Assembly: GCF_019710575.1 (NCBI RefSeq)
Contig: NZ_JAHWFK010000052.1
Span: 1-64,000, forward strand
DNA from: Paractinoplanes polyasparticus
GTDB taxonomy: Bacteria > Actinomycetota > Actinomycetes > Mycobacteriales > Micromonosporaceae
Direction: 5' to 3'
DNA length: 64,000 nt
Made by a program: the position numbers and the translations under genes. The notes under the pieces were generated by a model. It saw only the letters and a list, made by a program, of their open reading frames with translations. It was not told where the DNA came from and did no database searches. Shown in pieces: positions 17,911 through 26,757 of the stretch (the stretch's first letter is position 1; every line of letters begins with the position of its first letter).

Positions 17911-19347
17911 ATGTCTTCCTCGGTCGACGATCGGACCCTGATCTCGCGGGCCGGTCGTGCGCTCGGCTTCAGCTTCGCCAGCACGGCGATCGGGCGGCTG
18001 AGCACCCTCGCCATCGGCATCGCCCTGGCCCGCATCCTGGGGCCGGAGGAGTTCGGCACGTACGCCGTGGCGATGGTGGCCCTCGTCGCGGTGCTCAGCT
18101 TCAACGAGCTCGGCGTCAGCCTCGCCATCGTGCGCTGGCCCGGCGACCCCCGCGAGATCGCGCCCACCGTGGCCACGCTCTCGCTGGGCGCCAGCGCGCT
18201 GATCTACCTCGGCTGTTACCTCGGGGCGCCCGCCTTCGCAGCGGCGATGGGCGACCCCGAGGCGGTGCCGGTGGTGCGGCTGCTGACCCTCGCCGTCGTG
18301 TTCAGCGGCCTGGTGGCCACGCCGGTCGCCATGCTGCAGCGCGAGTTCAAGCAGGGCCTCAAGATGATCGCCGACCAGGCCTCGACCTGGGCCGGCGCGC
18401 TCACCTCGATCGGCTGCGCGCTGACCGGCATGGGGGCCATGAGCCTGGCCGTCGGGCACATCACCGGCTCGCTCGTCGGCGCGGTGCTGTTCGTCGCGTT
18501 CGAGCCGCGCGCGGTCCGGCTCGGCTTCGACCGTGAGAAGGCCGCCGCCCTGCTGAAGTTCGGTCTGCCGCTGGCCGGTTCGAGCATCGTGGTGTTCGCG
18601 GTCGGCAACGTCGACCGGCTCATCGTCGGCATCGTCCTCGGCCCGGTGCCGCTCGGCCTCTACGTCCTCGCGAGCAACCTGTCCAACTGGCCGATCTCGG
18701 TCTTCTCCCAGCCGGTGCGGGCGGTCGCCCCGGCCGCCCTGGCCCGCCTGCAGCACGACCCGCCGGCCATGCGCCGCACTTTCCTGTCGACAGCGGGCCT
18801 GCTCGCGTCGGTGACCCTGCCGGTCTGCGTGCTGCTGGCCGCCTCGGCCGACCCGCTCATCCGCTTCGTGTACGGTCCGGCCTGGCAATCCGCGGCGGCG
18901 GTGCTGCCCTGGCTGGGCCTGCTGGCGATGCTGCGCATCCTGTTCGAGCTGGTCTACGACTACTTCGTGGTCCTGGCCGACACCCGGGTCGTCTTCACCG
19001 TCCAGGTCGTCTGGCTGGTCGCCCTGATCCCGGCCGTCCTGGCCGGCGCCCACCTCGCCGGAGCCCCGGGCGCAGCGGCCGCCCAGTTCGCCGTCGCGCT
19101 CGTGGTGGTGTTGCCGCTCTACCTCCGCGAACTCAACCGGGTGCAGGTGCCGCCCAGCGCGTTCACCCGGCAGCTTCTGCTTCCCCTGGCCGCCGCAGCC
19201 GCCGTTGGCGCTGCCGCCTGGGCAGCGGCCGCCTCGATCTCGGTGGACCTGCTCGCCCTGGTGGTGGCGGGAGCAGTCAGCCTGGCGGCGATCGGCACGC
19301 TCGTCTACCGCCTGCGCGCCACGCTGCGCAGCCTGCGCGCCGGCTGA
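17911..19347 (+). CDS. Wzx-like oligosaccharide flippase (MOP superfamily)
   Basis: 478 residues with about twelve to fourteen hydrophobic helices and the MOP-family N-terminus (ALGFSFASTAIGRLSTLAIGI is the first helix region, followed by ARILGPEEFG). The LARxLGPxxFG element is typical of the WzxC/polysaccharide transporter group that flips undecaprenyl-linked repeat units across the membrane. It begins three bases after the DMFA-like gene and ends the rightward operon that also holds Wzz- and Wzy-like genes. The next gene is convergent, 46 bases away; the gap shows only a weak GC hairpin. Confidence 0.9.
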   Translation: MSSSVDDRTLISRAGRALGFSFASTAIGRLSTLAIGIALARILGPEEFGTYAVAMVALVAVLSFNELGVSLAIVRWPGDPREIAPTVATLSLGASALIYLGCYLGAPAFAAAMGDPEAVPVVRLLTLAVVFSGLVATPVAMLQREFKQGLKMIADQASTWAGALTSIGCALTGMGAMSLAVGHITGSLVGAVLFVAFEPRAVRLGFDREKAAALLKFGLPLAGSSIVVFAVGNVDRLIVGIVLGPVPLGLYVLASNLSNWPISVFSQPVRAVAPAALARLQHDPPAMRRTFLSTAGLLASVTLPVCVLLAASADPLIRFVYGPAWQSAAAVLPWLGLLAMLRILFELVYDYFVVLADTRVVFTVQVVWLVALIPAVLAGAHLAGAPGAAAAQFAVALVVVLPLYLRELNRVQVPPSAFTRQLLLPLAAAAAVGAAAWAAAASISVDLLALVVAGAVSLAAIGTLVYRLRATLRSLRAG

Positions 19348-19393
19348 ACGCCCAGCGTCTTGCCGGCCGGGCACCCGCGCCGTGCCGCCGGGC

Positions 19394-20578
19394 TCACTTC
19401 GGACCGCAGGGCCAGCTGACCGGGCCCCGGCTCACCGTGGTCAGTCTGTCCTCGGACTCGGCCGGGATCGAGCCGACGACCGTGCCGTTGTCCGCCACAT
19501 CGACCGGCAAGCCCACCTCGCCGGGGGCCACCGGGGAGAGCTCGACGGTGACGTCGTCTCGCATCAGCGTCCCGTCGGTGACGATCCAGCCGTGACTGTT
19601 GATCGCGTGGGCCGGGGCGTGCAGCTCGATGGGTGTGGTCTCACCGGTGCTCAGGTTCCACCGGATCACCGTCCCGGAAGGCCACACGTTGCCGACCGCC
19701 CAGTCCCCCCGCCCGGTGTTGACCGAGCCCTGCTGACCGTGCGGCGTCGGCAGCTTGCGGCCGTTGCCGCGCTCGTCCCACAGGTAAGCGCTCAGCTGGT
19801 CGCCGCGCGATCCCAGCCGGTCACCCACGACGGCGCCGCTGTCCGTGAGCGCCTTGCCGTCGGCGCCGACCGGCAGCGGCATCCGCTTCGCCGTGCGCGA
19901 GCCCGCCTTCCAGAGCAGGACGACGCCTTCGCTGTCCGGCTTTCCGGCCGGGACCACGGTGATGAGGATGTCGCCGCGCGCGTTGATCTTGGCGTACGGG
20001 TGCACCTCCCACTGCCCGGCCGGCAGCACCGCCTTTTCCGGCACCCCGTCCACGTAGCGCAGGACGGAGTCGAAACGCTTCTGATCGCCCGCTACGGCGA
20101 CCACGACACCGTCGGCGTTGACTCCGGTCGGCTCGACCGCCCGCAGCGGCGCGGGTAGCGTCGTAGCCTGTCCGTCCGTCCAGAGCACCGGCCGGGAGGG
20201 TGCGGTACCGGTGAATTTCCGCGTGACCGGGTCGATGTCGAGGTTGCCGGTGACGGCGTAGCCGGCGATGTAGCGGCCGGTCGGATCGACGGTGACCGCC
20301 CAGACGTTCGTCAGCCCGGGCGGCGCCGGCAACCGATTCGCCGCGCAGCTCGTTCTACCGGTGCCCGAGGTGACCGCCGGTCCGTCGCTCGCGTCCGGCA
20401 GCAGCGCCGGAACCGCGAGGGCGGCTCCTGCCACCAGCACCGCGCCGCAGCCGGCTCGCGCCGCCCGTCGCCGTGCCGTCCGGCGGCGGCCGGCGGCCAC
20501 CGCTGTCTCCACGGTGACCCGGGAGACGGGGCCCTCCGCGGTCTTGAACCGGTCCAGCAGATCCTGGTCGTCCGTCAT
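19394..20578 (-). CDS. Membrane-anchored partner of a SigE-family sigma factor (putative anti-sigma factor)
   Basis: 394 residues. About 45 cytoplasmic residues with an Arg-rich patch precede a single hydrophobic helix (about 45-65). The rest lies outside and looks like a beta-propeller, with repeated WxxG/GDxR-like segments. GAGGAG overlaps the sigma factor stop and leads the ATG at 20578, so the two genes are expressed together, as sigma/anti-sigma pairs usually are. The short N-terminal part lacks an obvious zinc HHCC anti-sigma motif, so the anti-sigma role rests on gene order and topology. The external domain could sense an envelope signal. Confidence 0.7.
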   Translation of the reverse strand: MTDDQDLLDRFKTAEGPVSRVTVETAVAAGRRRTARRRAARAGCGAVLVAGAALAVPALLPDASDGPAVTSGTGRTSCAANRLPAPPGLTNVWAVTVDPTGRYIAGYAVTGNLDIDPVTRKFTGTAPSRPVLWTDGQATTLPAPLRAVEPTGVNADGVVVAVAGDQKRFDSVLRYVDGVPEKAVLPAGQWEVHPYAKINARGDILITVVPAGKPDSEGVVLLWKAGSRTAKRMPLPVGADGKALTDSGAVVGDRLGSRGDQLSAYLWDERGNGRKLPTPHGQQGSVNTGRGDWAVGNVWPSGTVIRWNLSTGETTPIELHAPAHAINSHGWIVTDGTLMRDDVTVELSPVAPGEVGLPVDVADNGTVVGSIPAESEDRLTTVSRGPVSWPCGPK

Positions 20579-20588
20579 GCCCGACTCC

Positions 20589-21083
20589 TCACCCTCGCAC
20601 CGGCATCTGTTCGCGCAGGGCGGCCAGCCCGCGCGCGCTCTGGCTCTTGACGTTGCCGACCGAGCAGGCGAGGGCACGGGCCGTGTCCTCGACCGACAGG
20701 TCGGCCAGGAAGCGCAGCACCAGCACCGCCCGCTGGCCCTTCGGCAGCGAGCGCAAGGCGGTGAGGAGCTCGTCGCGATCCTCGACACCCCGCTCGGCGC
20801 CCGCCACCGCGGCGGCCTCCGGTGTGAGGTCGCCCAGCCGCACCCGCGACCACGGCCGCCGCCGGTCGTCGAGGTAGCGCCGCACCAGGATGCGATGCAC
20901 GTACCCGTCGAGGTTGTCCGCCGCGGCGGCCCGCTTCCAGTGCACGTAGAGATCGGTCAGCGCGGCCTGGACGATGTCGTCCGCCCGGTGCCCGTCACCG
21001 CAGAGCAGGTAGGCCGTGCGGTGCAGCCGGGTCAGGCGCGCCCGCACGAACTCCACGTACTCCCGTTCCTCATCGGGACGCAT
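20589..21083 (-). CDS. SigE-family ECF RNA polymerase sigma factor
   Basis: 164 residues, the size of the actinobacterial SigE (ECF) group. Region 2 is seen in LHRTAYLLCGD...ADDIVQAAL, region 4 in LPKGQRAVLVLRFLADLSVEDTARALACSVGNVKSQSARGL (two segments), with the helix-turn-helix typical of promoter -35 contact. A very strong ribosome site (GGAGGGGAGC) precedes the ATG. The gene sits inside the polysaccharide locus and is co-transcribed with a membrane protein likely to control it. The regulon is unknown; neighbouring glycan genes are candidates. Confidence 0.92.
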   Translation of the reverse strand: MRPDEEREYVEFVRARLTRLHRTAYLLCGDGHRADDIVQAALTDLYVHWKRAAAADNLDGYVHRILVRRYLDDRRRPWSRVRLGDLTPEAAAVAGAERGVEDRDELLTALRSLPKGQRAVLVLRFLADLSVEDTARALACSVGNVKSQSARGLAALREQMPVRG

Positions 21084-21158
21084 CCCGCTCCCCTCCGCCG
21101 GCCGCTGTCATCCTTTCTGTCGTCGGCAACAGCGTCGAGGGTTGCACGGGAGCCGGAC

Positions 21159-22406
21159 TCAGCTGCGGCCGGTCGACGTGGCCCTGGCCAGGACGGCGGC
21201 GTTGAAGTCGTCTCGGGCGGCTGTGCCGCGCATGCCTTCGTAGCGGCGGCGCACCTTGTAGCTGATCAGTCCGGCCGCCGAGCGCAGGCCGGCCCGGGTC
21301 TGGCCGCCGTCGGCGGCTGACGCCAGCGCCGTACGGTAGATCTCTTCCTGCACCTGGGCGGCGCGCTGCAGGCTGAAGCGTTCGACCGACAGCTCGCGCC
21401 CGTAGCGGCCGAGCCGCTCGCGTAGCGCCGGGTCGCCGAGCAGCCGGCGCAGGACGGCAGTCAGCGCCCCGGCCCCGCCGGCGCCGTCGCCGATGCCGTA
21501 CCAGCCCTGCTCCAGGAAGAGCGGGCAGCTCTCCCGGGTGAGCAGTTCCCAGAAGCCGCGCTCCCCCTGCACCACCAGGGGCTTGCCGAAGGCCAGGGCT
21601 CGCAGCGCCGAGCCGCCCATGCCGAGCATGATGTCCGCCGCCGCGTACGCGGGACGGGGATCCATCAGCTGGCCGGTGAGCACCACCGCCGTCCTTCCGG
21701 CCTCGGCGTTGGCCTTGCGGGCGTGGTCGGCCACCTGGTCGCGGGCCGGGCCGTCGCCGACCACCACGAGCTGCAGCGGGTGGTCGGCGGCGAGCCGGCC
21801 CACGACGTCGATGGCGGTCAGCAGGCCCTCGAGCTTGAGTTCCGGCACGAGGCGGCAGACCACGCCGAGCAGCAGGGACCCGTCGAGGCCGTGCTCGGCC
21901 CGGAAGTCGCCGGCGGGAAAGCCGGGGGCGTTCTCGCGGACGTCGACGGGTGGCTCGATGAGGTGCACCGGGCCGGGCCGCCGGGACGCGGTGTGCTTCC
22001 GGAGGGCGGCGGTGCCGACCACGAGAGGCATCGTGGCGGGCAGGAACGGCGCTACGGCCATCGACATGACGGTGCAGACGGCGGCGGCGCCCCGGTTGCC
22101 GTACGCCGCGGCCGCGGCCTCCAGGGCGGGCGGCCATTCGTAGCCGTGCACGACGTTCAGGCCACGGCTGCGTACCAGCGACCGCAGGTGGCCGGCGACC
22201 GAGGGGGACGGGCGGCGGCGCTTCGACGGCAGCGGCAGGTGTTCCAGGCCGAGCGCGTGGATGCGCTCGGCCAGCGGGCCGTCCTCGCCGATGACGGCGA
22301 CGCGGTGGCCCAGGTCGCGTACGGCGGCGGCCAGTTCGATCGCGTTGAGCTGGCTGCCGCCGACCTCCATGGCGTGCGGATAGACCAGGACGTTCAGCTC
22401 TGCCAT
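21159..22406 (-). CDS. GT4-like glycosyltransferase
   Basis: 415 residues with a GT-B layout. The N-terminal half opens with VLVYPHAMEVGGSQ, the GGxxxN/E acceptor-binding loop of family 4. The C-terminal half carries LLLGVVCRLVPELKLEGLL, VVVGDGPARDQV and a late ALAFGKPLVV with an E in the next segment for donor binding. GGAGGAG leads the ATG at 22406, and the gene overlaps the preceding transferase by 13 bases. It closes the ten-gene leftward operon that begins at 31638. The sugar transferred is unknown; addition to the lipid-linked repeat unit is the likely step. Confidence 0.85.
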   Translation of the reverse strand: MAELNVLVYPHAMEVGGSQLNAIELAAAVRDLGHRVAVIGEDGPLAERIHALGLEHLPLPSKRRRPSPSVAGHLRSLVRSRGLNVVHGYEWPPALEAAAAAYGNRGAAAVCTVMSMAVAPFLPATMPLVVGTAALRKHTASRRPGPVHLIEPPVDVRENAPGFPAGDFRAEHGLDGSLLLGVVCRLVPELKLEGLLTAIDVVGRLAADHPLQLVVVGDGPARDQVADHARKANAEAGRTAVVLTGQLMDPRPAYAAADIMLGMGGSALRALAFGKPLVVQGERGFWELLTRESCPLFLEQGWYGIGDGAGGAGALTAVLRRLLGDPALRERLGRYGRELSVERFSLQRAAQVQEEIYRTALASAADGGQTRAGLRSAAGLISYKVRRRYEGMRGTAARDDFNAAVLARATSTGRS

Positions 22407-23581
22407 GCGGGCGTCTCCTCCGTGCCGGGCCGGTCGGCCGGGGTGGTGGTCAGGCCGAGGACGGACGCGAGCTGCTCGCCCCGTACCCGCCACGAATGCT
22501 GGGCGGCGAACGCGCGCCGGTCGGCGATCAGAGCCGGATCGGATGCCTGCCGCGCGCCCACGCGGACGGCCGCCACGAAGCCGTCGCGGCCGGCGACGGT
22601 GATCAGGCCGGTGCCGAGCCAGCGCGTGGCCGGCAGATCGGTGCTGACCGCGGGCAACCCAGCGGCCAGGTACTCCAAGGTCTTCAGCGGGAAAGAGGCG
22701 CGGTTGAAGGCCGAGTCCGCGTAGGGCGTGACGCCGACGTCCATCTGCCGCAGCCAGCCCGGCAGCGCGCTGTGCGGTTGCCGGTCGGTCCACACGACGT
22801 TCGGCCGGTCGACGAGCCGTTCGAAGCGCAGCGGTTCCCACCGCGGGTCGCGGGGGCCGACGAGCAGCAGCGAGACGCCCGCGTCGCTGAGCGCCTCGAG
22901 CAGGTAGAAATCGATGCGGGCCGAGAGCTGTCCGACCACGCCGGCGACCGGATGAGGCAATCCGGCATCGGGCACCACGTCGCCGGGGTCGCCGGGCTGG
23001 GGAATCGTGACCCCGTTGGGCAGCAGCACGACGTCGCGCGCGCCGAGCCCTCGCCAGCGTTCGGCCAGGGTCGGCGAGACGGCCAGGACAACGTCGGCGT
23101 TGTCGAGCGAGACCCGTTCGTCGCGGCGAACCTCGTCGGCATCACCGCCCATGAGTTCGGCGCCGCCGACGAAGTCGTCCGTGCCGTAGAGGACCCGGCG
23201 CACGCCCGGCTCCCAGCCGCGGAGCATCCGGCCCATCCGGGAGTCGATCACCGCGTGCGGGCGTTGTCCCAGCCGCCGCAGCGCGTGGTCGATCTGAGCC
23301 CGCAGGATCGCTCGGGTCACGGCGCGCATCTGCCGGCGGGTGTGCAGGGGCGGCGCGACCGGCCGGAGCCGGATCAGTCCCGGTTCCGGTTCGTCGAGGC
23401 TGGGCCCGAACCGCCGGGCCGTCCCCTGGCGCAGTCCCTGCCGGGTCACCACCGAGAACGCCGGATCGACCCACAGCACCCGGGAGTGCCGCAGCAGTTC
23501 GGCGGCCATGCGGCGATCAGTGCCGGGCACACCGTCCCACGGCGTGCCGGCCCCCAGCACGATCAGCGGGGCTTCGGGCAT
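22394..23581 (-). CDS. GT-B glycosyltransferase (GT1/GT4 superfamily)
   Basis: 395 residues from the ATG at 23581, led by GAGGCGG. The opening LIVLGAGTPWDGVPGTDRR and the C-terminal half (GVVGQLSARIDFYLLEAL, LLVGPRDPRW, GVTPYADSAFNRASFPLKTLEYLAAG) match the group of GT-B enzymes that includes teichuronic-acid and capsule transferases. The motif PLKTLEYLAAG is the donor-site region. It is five bases after the DUF6492 gene and overlaps the next transferase. Together with the amino-sugar genes upstream it should build the repeat unit; specificity is unknown. Confidence 0.82.
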   Translation of the reverse strand: MPEAPLIVLGAGTPWDGVPGTDRRMAAELLRHSRVLWVDPAFSVVTRQGLRQGTARRFGPSLDEPEPGLIRLRPVAPPLHTRRQMRAVTRAILRAQIDHALRRLGQRPHAVIDSRMGRMLRGWEPGVRRVLYGTDDFVGGAELMGGDADEVRRDERVSLDNADVVLAVSPTLAERWRGLGARDVVLLPNGVTIPQPGDPGDVVPDAGLPHPVAGVVGQLSARIDFYLLEALSDAGVSLLLVGPRDPRWEPLRFERLVDRPNVVWTDRQPHSALPGWLRQMDVGVTPYADSAFNRASFPLKTLEYLAAGLPAVSTDLPATRWLGTGLITVAGRDGFVAAVRVGARQASDPALIADRRAFAAQHSWRVRGEQLASVLGLTTTPADRPGTEETPAWQS

Positions 23582-23586
23582 TGCCG

Positions 23587-24474
23587 TCACCGCCTCTTCG
23601 CCGCGAAGGCGGCCAGCGCGGCCCGCCGGAGGGCGATGGGCGTCCCCGACTTCGCCGAGATCATCACGGCGATGTCCGCCGGGCGCACCCGGTCGAGGAA
23701 CGCCGTGAGACCCGCCTCGTCGAGCGGAACCTCGTCGAAGTACTGCGGGCACAGCATGTCGTCGCTCGGGTAGCCGGTAGCCGGGGCGCCGAGCAGCTCG
23801 TCGACGTAGACGCCGTACAGAATCAGCTCGGAGAAGTGCAGCTCGGCGCCGACGACGGTGGGCCAGGGGCGGCCGGCCACCTCCTCGACCCGGGCCAGCA
23901 GGCCCCGGACGATCGCGGGGTCCCACGGCGCCGGAGCGCAGATGTAGTCGGTGTACGGCGGCCGGCCGGGCGGCAGCCCGAGCATCCGGCGAGCAGCTTC
24001 GTGCCAGACGAGGTGGCGCGGCATCCCGTCGTGGACCGCACCGGGCTTGCGGAAGAAGCGGGTCGTCCCGTCGCGGCGGTAGGTGTCCGCGCCGAACGGG
24101 CGGATCACCTCGATGTCCGAGTCGATCAGCAGCGCCACGTCGGCCTCGAGGCGGGCCGCCGCCGCGAGCTTGACGATCTGCTGGGCGATCCAGCCCCGGA
24201 TCGGCGGGAACGGGCGGCGGGCGTTGACCCAGCCGTTGACAGCGGGGAGGGTCAGGAACGTCCGGGGCAGGTACTCCGCGACATCGTGCACCTGCGTCCG
24301 ACGGCCCGTCAGGGAACGGAAGCGGGCGAGATCACGTCGCGGCACGATGATGTGGTGCTCGACCTCGGGTACGAAGGCCCGCACGGACGCGTGGAGGTCG
24401 GCGCAGAGCTCGAAGTCGGGCGCGTAGCTCGGGGTGATGATGGCCAGTCGCGGCACGGTCTCTCCGTTCGTCAT
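23587..24474 (-). CDS. DUF6492 family protein, glycosyltransferase-like
   Basis: 295 residues. It starts MTNGETVPRLAIITPSYAPD and has a LLIDSDIEVIRP segment resembling the DxD motif of GT-A transferases, plus YPSDDMLCPQYFDEV further on. Proteins of this kind (DUF6492) lie in polysaccharide clusters and are suspected to be glycosyltransferases; no activity is known to me. The ATG overlaps the upstream stop in ATGA, so it is co-translated with the beta-propeller gene. Confidence 0.75.
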   Translation of the reverse strand: MTNGETVPRLAIITPSYAPDFELCADLHASVRAFVPEVEHHIIVPRRDLARFRSLTGRRTQVHDVAEYLPRTFLTLPAVNGWVNARRPFPPIRGWIAQQIVKLAAAARLEADVALLIDSDIEVIRPFGADTYRRDGTTRFFRKPGAVHDGMPRHLVWHEAARRMLGLPPGRPPYTDYICAPAPWDPAIVRGLLARVEEVAGRPWPTVVGAELHFSELILYGVYVDELLGAPATGYPSDDMLCPQYFDEVPLDEAGLTAFLDRVRPADIAVMISAKSGTPIALRRAALAAFAAKRR

Positions 24475-25490
24475 CGCACGACCGCCGGCGACCAGGCGTC
24501 CGGCACGAGAACCAGCGGAGGTCCGCTGCCGTCGGCCGGGACCCGCCAGACGTCGCTGGTGGCGGCGCCGTTGGTGTCGGTACGTGGCAGTCCGTAGATG
24601 AGGGTGGAATCGTCGAGCCACTCGACCTGGTCGTCGACGCTGCGCTGCTCGGACGAGATTGTCTCGGCCCCGGTCCGCAGGTCGTGGACGGCCAGACGCC
24701 AGCGGCCGGGCGGCAGATCACCGCGCTTCTTGAAGGCGACGCGGGTGCGGTCGGGCGACAACGACGGGCACTCCACGTCGCGGCGCAGTGCCTTCACCGT
24801 ACGACGGCTGAGGCTGCCCTCGACCAGCCAGGTCTTCCCGCCCGAGGCTGCGGTGGCGTAGAAACGGTCGTCGTCGGCGAACGTGACGCCCCAGAGGTTC
24901 TTGTCGGCCGCCGTGACCGTCCTGCCCTCGACCGTCAGGGCGAACTTCTCGATGTCGCCGACGACCTCGCCGTCGGTGCGGGTCACGAGCGTACGGGTGG
25001 AGAACTGTCCCGGATTGGCGTAGGAGTCGCCGAAGACGAACGTCGTGGTGGCGGCGAGCGAGCCGTCCCGGGAGAGCCGGGCCCGGCTGGGCAGCCCGGT
25101 CAACGGCAGATCCCGCGCCGGTGACCAGTCGGCGGCGAGCAGCTGCGCCCGGTACCTGGTGACGATGCCGCGCTCGGCCGACAGGCAGATCGCGTCCTCG
25201 GCGGTGGCGTAGACACGCTCGCAGGCGGCCGGGGTGAACGCACGCGGCCCGGCGGGCGCGGCGAGCGGCACCACCGCGACCCGGCCGTACTCGTTGCCCA
25301 GCGCGGTGCTGCGGAAGACCAGATGTGGCGTGCCCCGGAAGGACACGAGGTCGCCGCCCCGGGCCACCACGGGCGCGGCGGCCCGGTTCTGGGCCTGACT
25401 CTGCCGGACGTTCCAGACGTAGCCGCCCGCCCCGAGCCCGACGGCGATCAGCAGAGCGACCAGCAGGGCCACCCGGACGCGGAGCGTCAC
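24471..25490 (-). CDS. Membrane-anchored extracytoplasmic beta-propeller-like protein
   Basis: 339 residues. The GTG start at 25490 has a perfect AGGAGG seven bases before it. Residues about 7-27 are one hydrophobic helix; the rest is exported and shows repeated short beta-strand units (for instance ECPSLSPDRTRVAFKKRG and DQVEWLDDSTLIYG) like TolB-type propellers. Enzymatic residues are not evident. The gene overlaps the MFS gene stop (GTGA) and the DUF6492 start, so it is part of the polysaccharide operon. A scaffold or sensor role is possible; I cannot assign one. Confidence 0.75.
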   Translation of the reverse strand: MTLRVRVALLVALLIAVGLGAGGYVWNVRQSQAQNRAAAPVVARGGDLVSFRGTPHLVFRSTALGNEYGRVAVVPLAAPAGPRAFTPAACERVYATAEDAICLSAERGIVTRYRAQLLAADWSPARDLPLTGLPSRARLSRDGSLAATTTFVFGDSYANPGQFSTRTLVTRTDGEVVGDIEKFALTVEGRTVTAADKNLWGVTFADDDRFYATAASGGKTWLVEGSLSRRTVKALRRDVECPSLSPDRTRVAFKKRGDLPPGRWRLAVHDLRTGAETISSEQRSVDDQVEWLDDSTLIYGLPRTDTNGAATSDVWRVPADGSGPPLVLVPDAWSPAVVR

Positions 25491-26752
25491 GGTCGAACCT
25501 CCTGGGCACGCTCTTCTTCCTCGCGGCCGATTCCCCGCAACAGCCAAGCGGCGACGGGCACGGCGGCCGTCAGCAGCACCGCGAAGAGCACCAGAGACCG
25601 GCTCGGACCCTGCAGCGCCCACAGCAGACCGAAAAGCACGGAGGATGCGAAGCGGGCCAGCGCCACGACGGTCTGGGCTGCCGCGATGCCGCTCCCCCGC
25701 GTCTCGCCGGGCACGAGCCGGCTGATCAGGGCGGGCAGCACCCCGTCGGTGGCCGCGTAGAAGACACCGAGCAGCAGCAGGACGACGATCGTCAGGCCGG
25801 TGCCCCCGGCCGGCAGCGCCGCCAACAGGTAGCAGGCGAGCAGCGCGCCGTGCCCGGCGACCAGCACCCGGCCGCGGCCCACCCGGTCGGACAACCGGCC
25901 CAGCGGCACGGCGAGCGCCAGATAGGCGACGTTCGTGCCGACGTAGAGCAGGGGGAAGTAGATGGCGGCGAAGTCGTCGCGTTCCTGCAGCGACAGGTAG
26001 AGGAACCCGTCGCCGACGGTCAGCAGGCCGAGCAGGCCCGCGGCGAGCAGGGGGCGCCGCAGCCGGTGACCGCTGACCTCGCGCAGGGCCCGGCGCAGGC
26101 CGATGCGGGCTGTTCCGGCCGCAGTGCGCAGATCGGGCACGAACAGCACGAGGACGGCCAGCCCGGCCAGCGCGAAGGCGAACGACACGACGAAGATGGA
26201 GTCGTAACTGCCGGGCACGGCGGCCAGCAGGGCGAACGCCACGAGCGGGCCGAGCGCGGCGCCGATCGTGTCGAGCGCCCGGTGCACACCGAACGACCGG
26301 CCCAGCATGCTCGGATCGGACGCCTCGGCGATGAGGGCGTCGCGAGGAGCCGTACGCAATCCCTTGCCCAACCGGTCGCCGGTGACCACCGCGGTGATGG
26401 CGGCGAAGCCGGCAGCCGGCAGCATCGCGATGCGGCTGATCGTGGACACGCCGTACCCGAGGACCGCGACCCACTTGGGCCGGCCGCCACGGTCACCCGC
26501 GTAGCCGCCGGCGATGCGCACGAAGGCGCTCACACCCTGATGAACGCCGTCCAGGAAGCCGTAGGCGACCGGACTGAGCCCGACCACGGCCGTGAGGTAG
26601 AGCGGCAGGACCGACGCCACCATCTCGGACGACACGTCGGTCAGGAGGCTGACCGTGCCGAGCAGAACGACCGTCGACGAGACCCGCCGCACGACACGGC
26701 CGGTCGCCGGCCCCTGGCCGGCGCCGGGACGGTCCCGCAGGGTGACGTACAC
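25487..26752 (-). CDS. MFS transporter
   Basis: About 421 residues with twelve hydrophobic helices. Family signs are LLTDVSSEMVASVLPLYL at the start, GDRLGKGLRTAPRDALIAEA in the loop between the halves and GRLSDRVGRGR at the matching loop later. The RTAPRDALI loop is shared with a subgroup of uncharacterised actinobacterial and proteobacterial MFS proteins. The start is uncertain: GTG 26752 follows a GAGG ten bases upstream, with in-frame GTG codons also available about 20 codons later. It lies between sugar biosynthesis and transferase genes, so a sugar or glycan-related substrate is possible, but not shown. Confidence 0.85.
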   Translation of the reverse strand: MYVTLRDRPGAGQGPATGRVVRRVSSTVVLLGTVSLLTDVSSEMVASVLPLYLTAVVGLSPVAYGFLDGVHQGVSAFVRIAGGYAGDRGGRPKWVAVLGYGVSTISRIAMLPAAGFAAITAVVTGDRLGKGLRTAPRDALIAEASDPSMLGRSFGVHRALDTIGAALGPLVAFALLAAVPGSYDSIFVVSFAFALAGLAVLVLFVPDLRTAAGTARIGLRRALREVSGHRLRRPLLAAGLLGLLTVGDGFLYLSLQERDDFAAIYFPLLYVGTNVAYLALAVPLGRLSDRVGRGRVLVAGHGALLACYLLAALPAGGTGLTIVVLLLLGVFYAATDGVLPALISRLVPGETRGSGIAAAQTVVALARFASSVLFGLLWALQGPSRSLVLFAVLLTAAVPVAAWLLRGIGREEEERAQEVRP

Positions 26753-26757
26753 GAAGG